Positions 31,220 to 43,921 of a stretch of DNA of 64,000 nt are shown here, piece after piece. The stretch is from assembly GCF_000715075.1 (NCBI RefSeq), contig NC_134085.1:151618178-151682177 (forward strand), given 5' to 3'. Under the pieces are notes generated by a model. That model had not been told where the DNA came from. It searched no databases and saw only the letters and a program-made list of their open reading frames with translations. Source of the stretch: Nicotiana tabacum. Its lineage: Eukaryota; Streptophyta; Magnoliopsida; Solanales; Solanaceae. A program made the position numbers and the translations under genes. Position 1 is the first letter of the stretch, and each line of letters begins with the position of its first letter.

Positions 31220-33078
31220 CCGGACTTCCGTCTAGTCGGGAATGGCGTGGCCTCCCAGTTTCGAAGTTTGGCGTTCGGCCCCACGTATAACATCTCAGCA
31301 ATGCTTGTGCCTTCACCTGGTTGAACCATGTGGACCTCGTAGATCATCTCTCTCATTGCCCCGTATATCTCATCGATTTCCTCAGCCGTGAAAACCTCAT
31401 CGTCTTCTTCTTCGAAGTACCTTGGCCTGATGAAAGTTTCATATAAATCCGGCAATGGTTGACGTAACTTCCAACCCTCATTTCTCCTTTTCTTTGCCCA
31501 TTCTTCGTCTGCTGGAGTAGGTTTGAAACCTATTCCAAAAGGTTTCTTGGTGACTGGCAAGGTGATGGGTTCTGTTATTCCCTGAAGGGTTCGTCCAAGC
31601 CCTTTCCCTGGCCTAAATCCGTGCCGGATCATCTCTTTGGACACCATAACCGAGGCATTAGACAAGAAAGGCTGGGGGCAGGGTATTCCCTCTTCGTGCT
31701 GCTCTGCCAGTATAATCTCGAAAGCTTGATAGACCGTATGTTCGCTCCCTTCTCTCGATTCAAGATATGGGGTGGATGGGTCCCGATAGATAGCATGCTC
31801 ATCTTCTTCATGGACCACGATCTCTCGGTCTTCATACTCAAACTTCACCATCTGGTGAAGAGTGGAAGGCACAGCTCCTGCCGCATGGATCCAAGGTCTG
31901 CCGAGGAGGAAATTGTAGGATGTATCCATGTCGAGCACCTGGAAGGTTACTTCGAACTCGACTGGTCCTATGACCAATAACAGATCTATTTCCCCCATGG
32001 TATCTCTCTTGATGCCGTCGAAAGCCCTTACACAGACATTGTTGGGTCGGATTCTTCCGGTCCCAATTTCCATTCTTTGTAGCGTGCAGAGCGGGCAAAT
32101 GTCAACACCTGATCCCCCATCCAACATTACCCGCTTGACATAGTAGTCCTCGCATTTAACTGTTAGATGCAAGGCCTTGTTGTGTGCCGCTCCTTCCGGG
32201 GGTAAATCGTTCTTGCTGAAAGAGATTTGGTTGACGGCGAAGAATCTTTCTGTCATCCGCTCTAGTTGTTCAACCGAGGTTTCAACTGGCACATATGCTT
32301 CATTCAGGGTCTTCAGTAAGATCTTTTGATGCTCGGCCGACCTCATCAACAATGATAGCATGGACACTTGCTCGGGGTACTTGCGCAGTTGATCTATCAC
32401 TTCGTAATCCGGCATTTTCATTTGTTGGAAGAACACTTCCGCTTCTTCAACGCTTACAGGCTTCTTTGGTGGGAAGCGCCATTGTGTGGCGTTGTTCAAC
32501 TCTTGGGTATTTGAATACCTTCCAATGAAAGTATTTTCTGGAAGTTCTCCCATGACCTCTTTACCTTTGTACATTACCAAAGTCTTCTGATAATTCCACG
32601 GTACTGTGGACGAGTTGGTTATCGGCTTTTGTGGCACGCGTCCGATAACCACTGGCTCATCCAGCCGAGGTGGTTGAATCATCCCCCAGACCACATAGGC
32701 CCCTTTTGGCACGTACATAGGTTTTGTCTTTTTGATCCCGAAGTTCTGCGTCTTCTCAGCTCGACCTCGTGGTATGTAAAGAACTCCATCCTTTACCGGT
32801 ACCACTTTCTTCTCCACCTTCTTTTCAGGCTCGCTCTTTATAGCCTTGGCCTCCTCCCCCTTTTCTAGTTTCTGGTCTGTCTCAGGCCTTTCCCCCGTGT
32901 CGACAATGGCGATTATAGCTTTCAGAGCAGGGTCGAATTCTTTTTCTTCGCAAATCATTCCGATCAGCGGCCCATTATTGTGAGCAGGTAATGGATTGTT
33001 AGTTACATTCGGGATCTCCTCATCCCTTAGCACTATTTTCCCTTGCTCTATCAAATTCTCGACCACTCTTTTCAACGA
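31216..33078 (-). pseudogene. Protease region with G-patch-like segment, element A
   Basis: 619 open codons, continuing the gag frame after a TGA at 33079-33081 that sits next to the zinc knuckle; the true protein would be gag-protease in one frame. MLDGGSGVDICPL is the retropepsin active site (D-G-G-S), FLLGRPWIH the second motif, and MIRHGFRPGKGLGRTLQG the G-patch-like part. The first ~150 residues are a Lys/Glu-rich linker. The apparent start at 33075 is a TTG within the gag frame and not a real start. Confidence 0.88.
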
Positions 33079-34752
33079 TCAGTAGTCATTTGTATCATGT
33101 CCCTCGGCCCCTGAATGATAGGCGCATCTGACTCCAGCTTTGTAAGAAGGTGACGTCGGGTTTTGCCTTGTTTGAGGGATTGGTTGCAAGAAACCCAACT
33201 GGACTAGCATTGGGAACAAAGTAGAGTATGGTTCACCGATGGGCGTGAAAGTCCGCCTTCGAGGTGGCTCCTAAGGGCGGAAGTTATTCTGCGGGGGTTG
33301 TGGGTTATAGTGGTTGCGGTAAGGAGGCTGATTTCTGGGAGGTGGAGCTGGGCCTCGGTTGGCTTGTTGCGGCGGATGGGTATAAGGTTGGGCATTCATG
33401 ACCATATAGGGTTGATGAGCATATGCCAGATTTGAGTGGGGGTAGTAGTGTTGTGGGGTTCTTTCCGGGAAACGAGGTCTGGGATGACGATATTCCCTTG
33501 CTTCCGAAGCTGCCATGGTCGTTTCTTCCTTTTTCTTCCCTCTTGCTATTCCTCCGGACCCGCTTTGGACGGCTTGGGAGGTCGCCCTTATGGCTGCTTG
33601 ACTCAGAATCCTACCTGTTTTCAGACCACTCTCCACCATCTCTCCAATCTTAATCGCTTCCGCGAATGGCTTTCCCATGGCTGACATCATGTTTTGGAAA
33701 TAGTCAGACTCTTGAGCCTGGAGAAAGGTAGTGACCATTTCCACCTCATCCATGGGAGGCTTCACCCTTAACGCCTACTCACGCCACTTAATAGCATATT
33801 CTCTGAAGCTTTCTGAAGGTTTCTTCTTTAAATTCGACAGAGAATTTCGGTCTAGTGCAATGTCGATGTTATACTGGAATTGTTTCACAAAATCTCTAGC
33901 GAGATCATCCCATATATGCCATCGAGACATTTCCTGGTCCATATACCATTCTGAGGCTATCCCTACTAGACTTTCCCCAAAATATGCCATTAGCAGTTCT
34001 TCTTTTCCACCGGCTCCCCGCAATTGGTTGCAGTATTTCTTAAGATGTGCAATGGGGTCACCGTGCCCATCGTATTTCTCAAACTTGGGGGTCTTGAAAC
34101 CTGCTGGAAGGTGCACGTGAGGGAACATGCATAGGTCGGCATAAGAGACGCTCTTCTGTCCGCTCAACCCTTGCATATTTTTCAAACTTTGTTCAAGGCT
34201 TCTCATTCTTTTGGCCATCTCATTTTGTTCTGCAATTCTGGGGTTCTGATCCTGCCCGGGTGCAAGCTCGCACTGAGGTGGTGGAGGATTAGTGTTGGTA
34301 GCGAACCTAGTTGGTTCCATTGAGAACGAGGGTGCTTGGAATGTAAAAGAGGATGAGTCAAAGCTTGGCTTGTACGTAGCAGGCTGTGCCGTAATCGGGC
34401 AGGGCGGTGCAGTAAAGATGTTCATGCTTGCATCGGTGGCTGACATTCGGGGATGAGGCTCAGAAGGCGATCCAGCAGAGAAGGCTGAAGTGGCTGGGTA
34501 CCCGAATGGGGTAGCAGGATAATTTATGGGGACATTAGAAGTCCCACTTGACCTGGAGAATAACTCAGGGAATCCGGGGACGACACTTGGTGGCTCTTTC
34601 CCATTATTCCAGTCGTCCAGCATTTCCAACATGCGGAGCCGTAGGATTCTATTTTCCTCCGCAGTTGCGGATTCAGGTGTGAGAACGGCTGAGATCGAGC
34701 TCTCCTCGGAAACAGGGATTGTTTGCAACGGAATCTCGGAAGACATTTCCAC
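33079..34752 (-). pseudogene. Gag of element A
   Basis: ATG at 34752. Gag domain near residues 210-330: LPAGFKTPKFEKYDGHGDPIAHL, ASEWYMDQEMSRW, then ESFREYAIKWRE. Pro/Tyr-rich linker, then a knuckle remnant CAYHSGAEGHDTNDY at about 33081-33125 in which two Cys are replaced by His and Tyr. In-frame stops: TAG 33775-33777 (Gln position), TAG 33271-33273, TGA 33079-33081. All three fit single C-to-T or G-to-A changes. Confidence 0.9.
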
Positions 34753-35325
34753 ACTTCCTTTTGACCTGGTGAAGTAAGTGTGAGTACTGCTTCTGGTCTT
34801 AACAGCAGGTAGTTGAACACTTCTCTTTGACCTCGTGAAGTATGAGTGCGAGGCCAGACTTTCACTAAACCAACCGTCTTTTCCAAAAAAAAAACCTGGA
34901 AGTAATCAAAGATAAACGCACGGTTAATTTGCAGCAAATAACATGTAGGTAATCTCACGTTGGGCATGATGCACCTATGCAGTTAAGTGGATTCCTACAT
35001 ATTTGCGACGAGAGCATGCGTCGTTCCGACATTTTTCCTCTTTTTTTTTCTCTTCTTCTTTTTTTTGTTTTTCTTTTATGTTTTTATTTTGCAGTAAAAG
35101 AAATGCGACCGGATCCGATGAGGATTGCCTACATATCACGATGCCTACGTGAATCAGATCATTACGTAGTTCAAAACACAAATGAAAGAAACACACCTTT
35201 TATTGTTGAAACGGTCTATTACAAACTACATTTGCAAAAGAAAAAGCAAACTTTGAAAATAAACCCAGACTAAAAATCACCCTGATGGGAAAAACAGGCA
35301 GAAGATACTAAGATACAGACTTGAC
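34753..35325 (-). other. Spacer between ORF1 and gag of A
   Basis: No gene. A stem-loop copy A2 (35122-35172) followed in element sense by a purine tract (pyrimidines on plus, 35036-35095), as in B and D. Next to gag two GAAGT-type words (34775, 34841) lie in a direct repeat, TTGACCTGGTGAAGTA / TTGACCTCGTGAAGTA on plus. Confidence 0.65.
35122..35172 (-). other. Stem-loop family 1, copy A2 (ORF1-gag spacer)
   Basis: Minus strand: CTACG (35169-35165) and TGTAG (35133-35129) pair with one G-T; inner stem TCACG/CGTGA, as in B2, loop of 7. Confidence 0.75.
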
Positions 35326-37383
35326 TTATGAGTGCATTATGGTTTTGAAAATTGATGTCCGCGGGGCATCGTTCGGCCTCGCCGCGGTCCTAGGTGTGAG
35401 ATCCCTCTCAAGTTGCTCCAGCTCATGCATAGTCTGCTTGACATAACCCATCACTGCCGAGAGGACGGTAACGATGGTCATGTTCTCACATCGTAGACAT
35501 CGTCTGGTGATGGCATGGGCAATGGCCTTGATCCTATCTCTGGTTTGCTTCTTCTCTACGAGTAGGCGTTTTATCTGATCGCTACATATCTTGAATACTT
35601 GAGCATCCTGCATATGCTGATGCTTCAGTCGCCGTACTTCCAACTTCATCTGGGCTAATGAGTCATACCAGTATCTGCTCTCAATTTGGAAATTCTTGGC
35701 CTGATCAACTGCTTTGATCTCAAGTATAGCCATCTCTTTCTTCATTTTGGCAACAGTTTTCTCGTGGTCGCGTTTCGATTGGTTCAAGTGTCGGCGATGC
35801 TTCTCTACTCTTATTCTCCACTGTGCCTTGAGCTTTGCCATAATCTTTCCCGATTCTTCTAAACCATCTCGCCACTCCGCGACTTCTCTTTTTAAACCCT
35901 TAATCAACTGCTGGTCTGATCGACTTCTGGGCTGTTCATCAAGAGACAATCTCAATTTTTGGATTTGGGCCTTAAGTTATTCATTCTCTTGGACAAATTT
36001 ATTCTTTTCGCTTCGATCCGCCGCGATTTGTATGCTGTTATTGAACTTCAGACTGTCAATTTGTAGCTTCAAATCACCGATCTCTGCCCGATACCCCTTT
36101 TCTTTCGCTAACCAATTCCATTGCCCTTGGGATGATTCTACAAAGTCTTTGAGATGCGGTCTCTTAGCTGGTCTTTCGCAAGACAGGTCGCCTCTGAACC
36201 AAGCGTGATACCCCGGGGCAACCTCCCCTTTTGCTATATCCATCACACAAGTGCTTGCCGTCAGATGTTGGCACTCACTCCAGATTTGGCGAACTTCTTC
36301 TTCGGGGAAACGACCGTCTGGACTGATCTCAATCACTTGGGTACTCAGATCTTCATCTTTCGGCACCACTTGATACCTCCCAAGTTGCCTCAAAACCCGA
36401 TATGGTGCGTAAGGTTGGATGCTTTTAAGTCCCATCAACAGAAAGTGGGGCCTGGTTGCTGGCATGTATATGATTTCCTCAATAGGCAACCATCCGAGCG
36501 TCCACTGGATTTGGCTAGCAGTGAGAGTTCGGAAAAATGAGGTCCATGATGTGACGCCTTCAGGTAGATTGAAACCTTTGACTCTAGTGTAGAATTCTCC
36601 AATACAAGTCTTCTCGAGCGAACCGTAACCCAAGAGCGGAGAGCAGTGGCATAAGTGATCGGTCATCCATATTTGCAACAGTAGGTTACATCCTTCGAAA
36701 AAGTCGCCCCTGGCTCGACAAGCAGTGAGAGCCCAGAAAATGTCAGCCATAATCATAGGTTCTAGAGTACTCTTATCTTGGGCGAGCAAAGTACTGACAA
36801 CCCCAGTTATTTTTAGATCGATGTTGTCGTCCTTCCTCGGGAACACTATAAGACCTAAGAAGGCCGTCATGAAAGCTAACTGCCTGTGTTCGTCCCACTT
36901 TTTTCGGTTGCCTTTACTACACAGTTTGAAATCCGGCTTATTGAACCCGCCCTCATGACCGTATCTAGCATACATGAGATGGAGACTGCAGAAACCTTTG
37001 GCAAGATCTGGATGGTGAAATGTTCGGGGTATTTTCAGAAAATCCAAAAACCAGTGTACCGTGACGGCCCTAGGTGCAATCAAGTACTTGAACCTTAACG
37101 GAGCTTCATTACCCCCAATGTATCGTGCTATTTCCTCCAACGTCGGGGTGAGTTCAAAGTCTGAGAAATGAAATACATTGTGCGCCGAATCCCAGTAAGT
37201 GACCAATGATCTGATAATATCGCCCCGAGGCTGAATGTCTAGTAAATCCGGGAGATTTTTCAGATATTTCCTCACTTTGCCTTGCCCCTCCTTGCCTAAG
37301 TCGTTCCACCATAATCGCAACTCAAAAGGGATCTTGGTCATTATTGAAAATGGTTCGTTTTGTATCGTGCTCATCCTGCACAT
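35326..37383 (-). pseudogene. ORF1 of element A, one stop
   Basis: ATG at 37383, then 468 codons to a TAA at 35977-35979, then open in the same frame to the stop at 35326. N-terminal domain with LWWNDLG, YWDSAHNVFHFSDFEL and TPTLEEI as in B (about 650-680 residues in total). C-terminal part from ~410 is Lys/Glu/Arg-rich, probable coiled coil. Ends ..TAARPNDAPRTSIFKTI, similar to D (ARPDDAPRAPKFKAL) and B. Confidence 0.88.
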
Positions 37384-37483
37384 TTATTTAGGGCGATAAA
37401 CTTTTATTAGACTCAAAGTTAAAATTATCTAGATATTTTTAGAGACTTTTTTTTTTGCAAAAACGGGAGGTTGGACCCGACGA

Positions 37484-37532
37484 GGGTTGCCTACGTATCT
37501 CAACCCGTGCGAGAATCAAACCGGCGTAGTTC
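37484..37532 (-). other. Stem-loop family 1, copy A3 (leader)
   Basis: Minus: CTACG (37529-37525) pairs with CGTAG (37495-37491); inner TCTC/GAGA with a longer loop. Confidence 0.75.
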
Positions 37533-38008
37533 GGTCGGATCAAAATAGGGAAAACAAAAAATAAAATCCTTTAAAGAAAAGAAGAATAACCCTTTTTTTG
37601 AAATTTTGTTATATGTTTTGTTTTTCATTTTATTATTTATTTTTGAAAAGAGACCAAGGAAATATTTACACATTTTAAACTTCCTCTTTTTTTGAAATTT
37701 TGAAAATCTTTTAAACAGGTGCTACAAATGAAACAAATAATTTTTTTTTTTTATTTTTATTTTTTTTTGGATTTTGAAAGTGATTAAAAGGAATAGTCGA
37801 ACTGAAAGGCAAGCTCCTTTTTTTATCAGTTTTGTTTTTTATATTTTTAGAAAATTCCGGTTAGGTTTGATATTACTCGGACATGGTTTTTTTTCAAAAG
37901 AAAAAGTAATTATCTCCCTACTCTGCTATTTTTTTTTTGGAAATTTTCGGAAACCGGTCAACATGCAGATCCGAAGCAAATAGATGCGCACAACAAATGG
38001 GATACATC

Positions 38009-38121
38009 AGGATGGTCTTTTCATTCCAGGTTGCCTGTCCTAGACGGACCCAACCCCTGTGTTGAGTCCCTTATGTCAAATGCAACATGATGCAGATAAG
38101 CGTTCCTACTAGGGATCCGGC
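38009..38121 (-). promoter_or_regulatory. Conserved leader block of A
   Basis: Same block as 9734-9848 in B; AACACAGGGGTTGGGTCCGT is kept in sense orientation. Confidence 0.7.
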
Positions 38122-38496
38122 AAAAGGTTTCGTTATACTAAGTTTATAACCTGGGTAGATGTTCTAGACTGTGTACCCGAGCGGACAACTCGGGTCGAGG
38201 AGGGGCAACTTATCGGGAATCAAAAGGCCGTCCGGCTTCGTAACTTATCCGTCCTCTTTCTTATTTCAGGTATCGACACTAACAGAATAAGGAGCCTCGA
38301 CCAACGAGCTTCTACTCGGAGGTGAAGAGAGAAGGGTTCGGCATAGTTTATATACAATTCAGATAATATCAAAGCGGTAAAAGACAACATTTAGCACGTT
38401 ATGCAAAAACATGTAATAACGATCAGATAATAAAGCCAAATATAACAATTATTCTAAGCTCGAATTTTGAACCCTGAACTAACGTTCTGGGTCACT

Positions 38497-38514
38497 TCCC
38501 CAGCAGAGCCGCCA
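38497..38514 (-). promoter_or_regulatory. Primer binding site of A
   Basis: TGGCGGCTCTGCTGGGGA on minus, four bases after the LTR end; one change from B (A to G at position 6). Confidence 0.8.
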
Positions 38515-39914
38515 GAGCTATCACACCTCCTTTTTGCGCGCCCGCCCCGAAGGGTTAAATGCGCGAGGGAGTTTTTCCAATTTAAGTGACAATATTCGAA
38601 ATGGGATTATTTATTTAATTCAGAGTCGCCACTTGGGAAAGGTTTGGCTTTTGGTGTCCCAAGTCACCGGTTTATCTTGAATCCCAAATCGAGGAAATTT
38701 TCGACTTTTCCAAATGAAGTCTGCGAACCAGAAATTCTAAGTAAGGAATTCTGTTGACCCGAGGGAAGGTGTTAGGCACCCTCGAATCCCGTGGTTCTAG
38801 CACGGTCGCTGAAATTGTTATAATGGCTAAATATCTGATTTAAATACATGTTGTGACTTATGTGCTTTTATTAAGTTTAAACCACTTTTATTATTATCAT
38901 TTTTATTTTTATTGAATTGCAACGTCGTGAAAATGCATCTCGAACCACGTCACAATCAATGCACCCGCAGTCGTCGACACATTTTGACTCCGTTGAGATT
39001 TGGATTTGGGTCACATCAATGTGCACCCGTGTTTAAGAAGGTTAAATTAAGCCGCGCCTAAAGAGTCTAACGCGTTATTATTTTCGGAGAAGGCCATGAA
39101 ATTCACTAAACGACCTATCCTGAATTCTAAAATATTTATTATGGTTAGTTATTGAGGGCCCCACAATGTTGCATTTTTTATTTGGCGAGGCTCGTCTCTA
39201 TTTTAAAAAGGATACCATAAAGGGACTACATTTCTATTATGTTCAGTCTAAATAGAAGAAGAAAGATACATGTTAATTCAAGTATATGCTTTGGCCTAAA
39301 CCGGATCCTTATCAATTTCTGATTAATTATTTATAAAATGGAGAGACGTCATACCTTGTGGAACATGCTTTAATTAGACGAAGAAGTTACATGCGAGATT
39401 GACGAAATACAACACTTAATCCGAACAACATCTTTAAGTCGGATTTGAATTAACTTGCTTAAGCAGGATTAATTGAATTCCTTATTAGAGGATGTTACCG
39501 ATGATGTTCAAAACTAGTCCTACAAACTGCCTAAAGAAATCGAAACTAGGTGACTCAAAACTGTATCATGTTTGGCTAGATTTAAAAGCTATTTGCCCCC
39601 TACCTATTCAAAGCATGCTTGAAAGAGTGAGTTCAATTTTAACAATCATATTAAATATTTTCACATTCATGAACTGTATTTACATCCCGTATGCTTCTAA
39701 ACGAATCAAGTACCACAGTTTCAGATCAACATAAACATTAATTAAGTACAAACTTACTAATGCATTCTCTATTAGTCTATAAATTAAAGGATTTATACAA
39801 CTTTAACAACATTCGCAAAGTTGTAAGTAAGGCAACAGATAAAAAAAATCTTCAGATATTTCGATTCAACTTTCATTGCGACATCAGTTACATCAGACAG
39901 ATTCGAAGTGTGTA

Positions 39915-41228
39915 CTTGAGGAGATGCTTACAATGAAGAAAGCAAGAGAGTCAGTTGAGCAACAGTGCAAGCGAAACAGCAGCAGTAACAGATGAACAAC
40001 AGCAGGACAAATTCCAATGCAAGATGCAATTATAGACGAGGGAAAGAGGCAGCAAAATGACAGCAACCAGCAGGGGAGTAGGGTCAGGATTCAGACAAAC
40101 CAACTCCAAGAGAATCAAACAATGCCAAACAACCAATAAACTCAGCTGACACTTAAAAGAAAACAGAACTGACTGAACAGGTTGAACAAACTGGGAATCG
40201 AACAAAACAGCAAGAAGAAGATAGCAGTTTCTGCTTTCTGTATATCCCTCTCCCTATCTCCTTTCTTTTCAAAATCCAATATCAGTCTTTAGTTCTGAGA
40301 TTATACTTGAGTTATCAGAAAGAAACCTTTTCCAATTTTTGGTGTTTTTTCCAGAACTTCCAGTTCTCAAAATTCAGTCTGAGTTCTCCCTCTCTAATCT
40401 CAGATCTCTTCCTGTGTCTCTCTATTATCCAATCTCCTCCTCCAGTTTTATGTGTGTCCCCCTCTTTTATAGCCTAAAATCAACCCTTTAACAACCTGTT
40501 AGACAATCAACACACCCCTCCTATATGCTCTCCTATTTTCATATTCCACTTAGCTAATTAAGTATAAACAAACCCCATGATATTCCCTGACAGACTTACT
40601 TTTGAGTAATGTTTATTATTTCTGAAACTAAAGTAGAGTATGGGCAGCAGAATGTAGTCTGATAGCATATGCTGTCAAACTATTTTAATCAAAAAGGGGC
40701 CTTTGTGCACATGTTGTGCCCCAATGCCCATGCCCTCCAATTCAGATTGTAACTAACAATCTGACCCTTTTATTTCTGATCCAAATTGACAATTATAAGC
40801 AGCTACACTCAGTTTCTAATAGATTCAGGCAATGCTTAACAGAAGCAGGTCAATTTGTTATTGATCAGACAGCTGAAACTAATTGACGACACATGTCGAC
40901 TCGACTATATTAATCATAACATGTACAATCGTAGCCAAAATCAGATGTCTAATAGTATCGAACACATGACTCGAGTCATACTGACCCAGCAGAATTGTAC
41001 TCGAGGAATCAATTAATTAGTCAAATTTGAAATTCAGCTAATTGCACAGCACATACATACATACATATTATCAGTGAATAGAAGAAGGGATTTAATCAAA
41101 CACATAGGTTCAGGAAAGGTGGACAGGATACATTTGGTAAAATTCAAAACACAAATTACACAAAACATGAATAGCCCTTTAAACAACACATGGACTAAAA
41201 ATAAAGAAAAAGGGAAACAAAAACTCAC
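39915..41228 (-). other. Possible intron within the LTR of A
   Basis: Minus: AAG|GTGAGTTTTT at 41228; CTGACTCTC branch-like word, then pyrimidine-rich to CCTCAAG|TACAC at 39915. Length 1314 nt, against 1313 in B. Confidence 0.35.
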
Positions 41229-41510
41229 CTTAAATCCCGAAAAATCAAAAGTCTTAGCTTGGATTCGAACAGACCCTTCTCAGGGTTGAACGGATTTGAG
41301 AAACACTTCGATTAAGGTCCATTAGACCCTAATCTCTTGGTTTGAACAGGCACGGAACATGTACGAGGAAACCTAGGGTTCTAGAGGGCAGACTTGGGTT
41401 TTGGGCTTTCTTGATTAGATTCGGACCAAACCAAGCATGGTTTGGTCACGAGGGGGGTCCGGGGACTATCTGGTATGAAACTGGGGTGCATCGGTGTAGA
41501 TCAGGTTTTG

Positions 41511-41536
41511 CTCGAATCTTCAAATGAAGATTCGAG
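41511..41536. other. Inverted repeat in LTR of A
   Basis: CTCGAATCTTCA and its exact complement with a 2-nt loop. Counterpart of 6024-6051 in B. Confidence 0.75.
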
Positions 41537-42383
41537 AACCTAGGGGATGATTCGAACTAAACGGCCAACAGATCAATGTTCAGGGTGGTGAGGGGGTTCT
41601 ATGGTGTTCAGGTGGAGGTCACCGGCGTTCATGCCGCCGGGTTTCTGGTGAAGGGAGATGGGGGCGGCTCTAGGGTTCCGGGGTTCTTGTGAAGATGATG
41701 AAAGCTGGGGTATTGGATAGGGGGGCAGGGTACGAGTGGGAGCTTATATATGTAGTGGATGAACGGATCCTGGCCGTCGGATGAGACACGATGAAGGGCC
41801 AGGATCCTTCAACTAATAGGAAACGATGTCGTTTCAAAACTAGAGGGGGTTGGGTCGGTCCGGGTGGAATGGGTCGGGTTCATCAGTGGGTTATGGGGAA
41901 GTGATCTTGGCCGTTGATCAAGCTGAGATCAACGGCCCAGATCAGACTGGATTAAAACGGCGTCGTTTGGACGTTCTTGAAGTAGGCTGGTCTGGACCGG
42001 GGCAAGCACGGGTTTTGGGCTGAGTTGTTTGGGCCAATTTGTTTAAAATTGGACTGGCCCAAGTCCGAGAATTCTTTCTTCTCTTTTATTATTATTTTTT
42101 TTCTTTTGAATTAATTTACCAAATAATACCATATAAAACCATAAACAACATTTTACATATGATTGACATTAATTATACTAACATCACTTAATGACAGAAA
42201 TAAAAATGAAAGATGCACATTTTTTATTTATTTATTTATTGAATAAAATAAACACTGACGGGATTACAGATAACTAACGAATATGCCACACAAAATCCAA
42301 AACCTGTACAGCAGGACCATTTGTCACATTTATTTATTTCTTTTGGAGCGATTGTCGCGCGAAACAAAAATCACGTGCTCACA

Positions 42384-43194
42384 GCAGGTTGAACCCGTCG
42401 ACCCTGGTGGAAAACTCTTCTATACAAGTCTTTTGTGATGACCCATATTTCAGAAACTGAGGGCAATGATACAGGTGCTCTATCATCCACATTTGCAGTA
42501 GTATATTGCATCCCTCAAAGAAACCTCCTACGGTTTTGCAAACAGTGAGAGCGCGGAAGATGTCTGCTATTATCATCGGTGCCAGAGTGTTGTTGTCTTG
42601 TTTGAGCAAAGTGCTGACGATCCCAGTGATTTGTATGTTAATTTTCCCATCCTTTCTAGGGAATACCAGAGAACCCAGAAAGGCTACCATAAAAGCAATA
42701 CACCTATGTCTTTCCCATTTCAGCCGGTTTTCCCCGCTGTAGATCTTACTCTCGGGATTGTTGAACCCTCCAAGATGACCGTACCTGTCGTACAGGAATG
42801 CAAAACTACAAAACCCCTCTGATAACTCTGGGTTGTGTACAGTTCTGCGGATCTTCACGGTGTCTAGGAATTTGTGTACGGTCACGGTCTTTGGCGCAAT
42901 AATATACTGTCCTCTCATAGGGATTTTAGGACGTCCGATGTACCCTGCCAGTTCCTCTAGCGTTGGTGTGAGCTCAAAGTCTGAGAAATGAAATACATTG
43001 TGTGCTGGGTCCCAAAATGGAATTAAAGCCCTTATAATGTCCCCTCGCGGATCAATGTCCAGTAATCCAACCAAGTTTCCTAAGCATGTCTTGACTATAT
43101 CCCGCCCTGATTCTTCCAAGTCATTCTACCACATGTGTAAGCCCAAAGGGACTCTGTTTATAATGGCCTTAGATGAACTCTTACTCGTGCTCAT
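42384..43194 (-). pseudogene. ORF1 N-terminal part of element C
   Basis: ATG at 43194 (MSTSKSSSK), as in D (MSTKA). A TAG at about 43120-43122 replaces the second Trp of the conserved WWNDL. Then 246 open codons: FWDPAHNVFHFSDFEL, TPTLEELAGYIG and the FLGSLVFPRKDGKI region, breaking off at VDGFNL where A is inserted. Unknown function, as for ORF1 in B. Confidence 0.88.
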
Positions 43195-43549
43195 TCTGCA
43201 CATTTATTAAGGTGATTTAGACAAAAGCAAAAAATCTTTATTTTGACTCCAAAACTATTTTTCCCGTTTTCCTTAATTTTGAGAAAAGAAAGACTGATCT
43301 TCCCAATACGGCCTCTCAGCTCTTCAGGGATGAAGATTTTAAGGCTGTGGGGTTTTAACCGACCAACAAGTAAAAAATGGCCAAAGGCAGCTGTTTGTGC
43401 AAAGACAGCCTTCCGGCGTCCCCTTATGGAACATTCGGCTATTTTCGCAAAAATGGCATCACCTGACTTTTTCATGAAAGCAGCAATGTTTTGTCATTTG
43501 TTTTTTTTTTAATTTGTTTCTTGAAAAAATAGGAAGTTGGACCCGATAA

Positions 43550-43598
43550 GGGTTGCCTACGTATCTCACATCCGGTGAGAATCAAACCGACGTAGTTC
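43550..43598 (-). other. Stem-loop family 1, copy C1 (leader)
   Basis: Minus: CTACG (43595-43591) pairs with CGTAG (43561-43557); inner stem TCTCAC/GTGAGA, loop CGGAT. Fully paired, with compensatory change against B1. Confidence 0.85.
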
Positions 43599-43800
43599 AG
43601 GTAAGAAAAATTAATTAAAATCACGAATCCAGTTTTCTTTCTTCAAAAATCAAAATTCTGGCAGAGTTAGCACATTATTTGGACATGTTTTTTTTTTAAA
43701 AAACTAGCAGCTCTTAATATTTTTTCAAAATTCCCGTTTTCCCCCACCGGTCAACATGCAAATTCGAAGCAAATTAAATGTGCCAACAAACAAGATGCAG

Positions 43801-43921
43801 CAGGATGATCTTTTTTGTTCCAGGTTGCTTTTCCTAGATGGGCCCAACCCCTGTGTTGAACCCCCTAAGTCAAATGCAACGTGATGCAAATAAACGTTTC
43901 CAACTAGGGATCCGGCATGAA
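43801..43921 (-). promoter_or_regulatory. Conserved leader block of C
   Basis: Same block as 9734-9848, slightly more diverged (TAGTTGGAAACG for TAGTAGGAACG). Confidence 0.65.

Larger units (their letters stand above)
37384..38518 (-). other. 5' leader of element A
   Basis: Noncoding: stem-loop A3 (37484-37532), several T-rich runs on plus (A-rich in sense), conserved block (38009-38121), and primer site (38497-38514). Confidence 0.8.
1..42383 (-). mobile_element. Element A: Ogre/Tat Ty3-gypsy retrotransposon, split by element B
   Basis: Element A reads right to left: 5' LTR (38519-42383), primer site, leader, ORF1, gag-protease, intron, pol, integrase, then 3' UTR. Element B (5092-28012) interrupts its integrase: the N-terminal part ends at 28013 and the C-terminal part resumes at 5090, and the two fit as one protein around the residues ALLG. 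Its 3' LTR would lie left of position 1. Its right end is the terminal TGTGAGCACGTGAT (minus strand, 42371-42383), directly followed by ORF1 of another element (C). Coding parts carry a handful of stops and one clear frameshift, so it is dead but younger than D. Order and domains match the known Ogre plan; family assignment rests on that plan. Confidence 0.92.
38519..42383 (-). repeat. 5' LTR of element A
   Basis: 3865 bp, starts TGTGAGCACGTGATTTTTG (at 42383) and ends TGTGATA at 38519, so the final CA has become TA. Contents: TATA box 1 (41743-41750), hairpin 41511-41536, donor-like site 41228, TATA box 2 (40464-40471), acceptor-like site 39915, a single copy of the ~300-bp block (about 38930-39225). 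Confidence 0.93.

Noticed and set aside
42360..42400. Internal rearrangement within one element at the ORF1/LTR border
   Set aside because: The border falls exactly on the LTR terminus TGTGAGCACG, and the element on the left has its own ORF1 (35326-37383), so two elements are needed.
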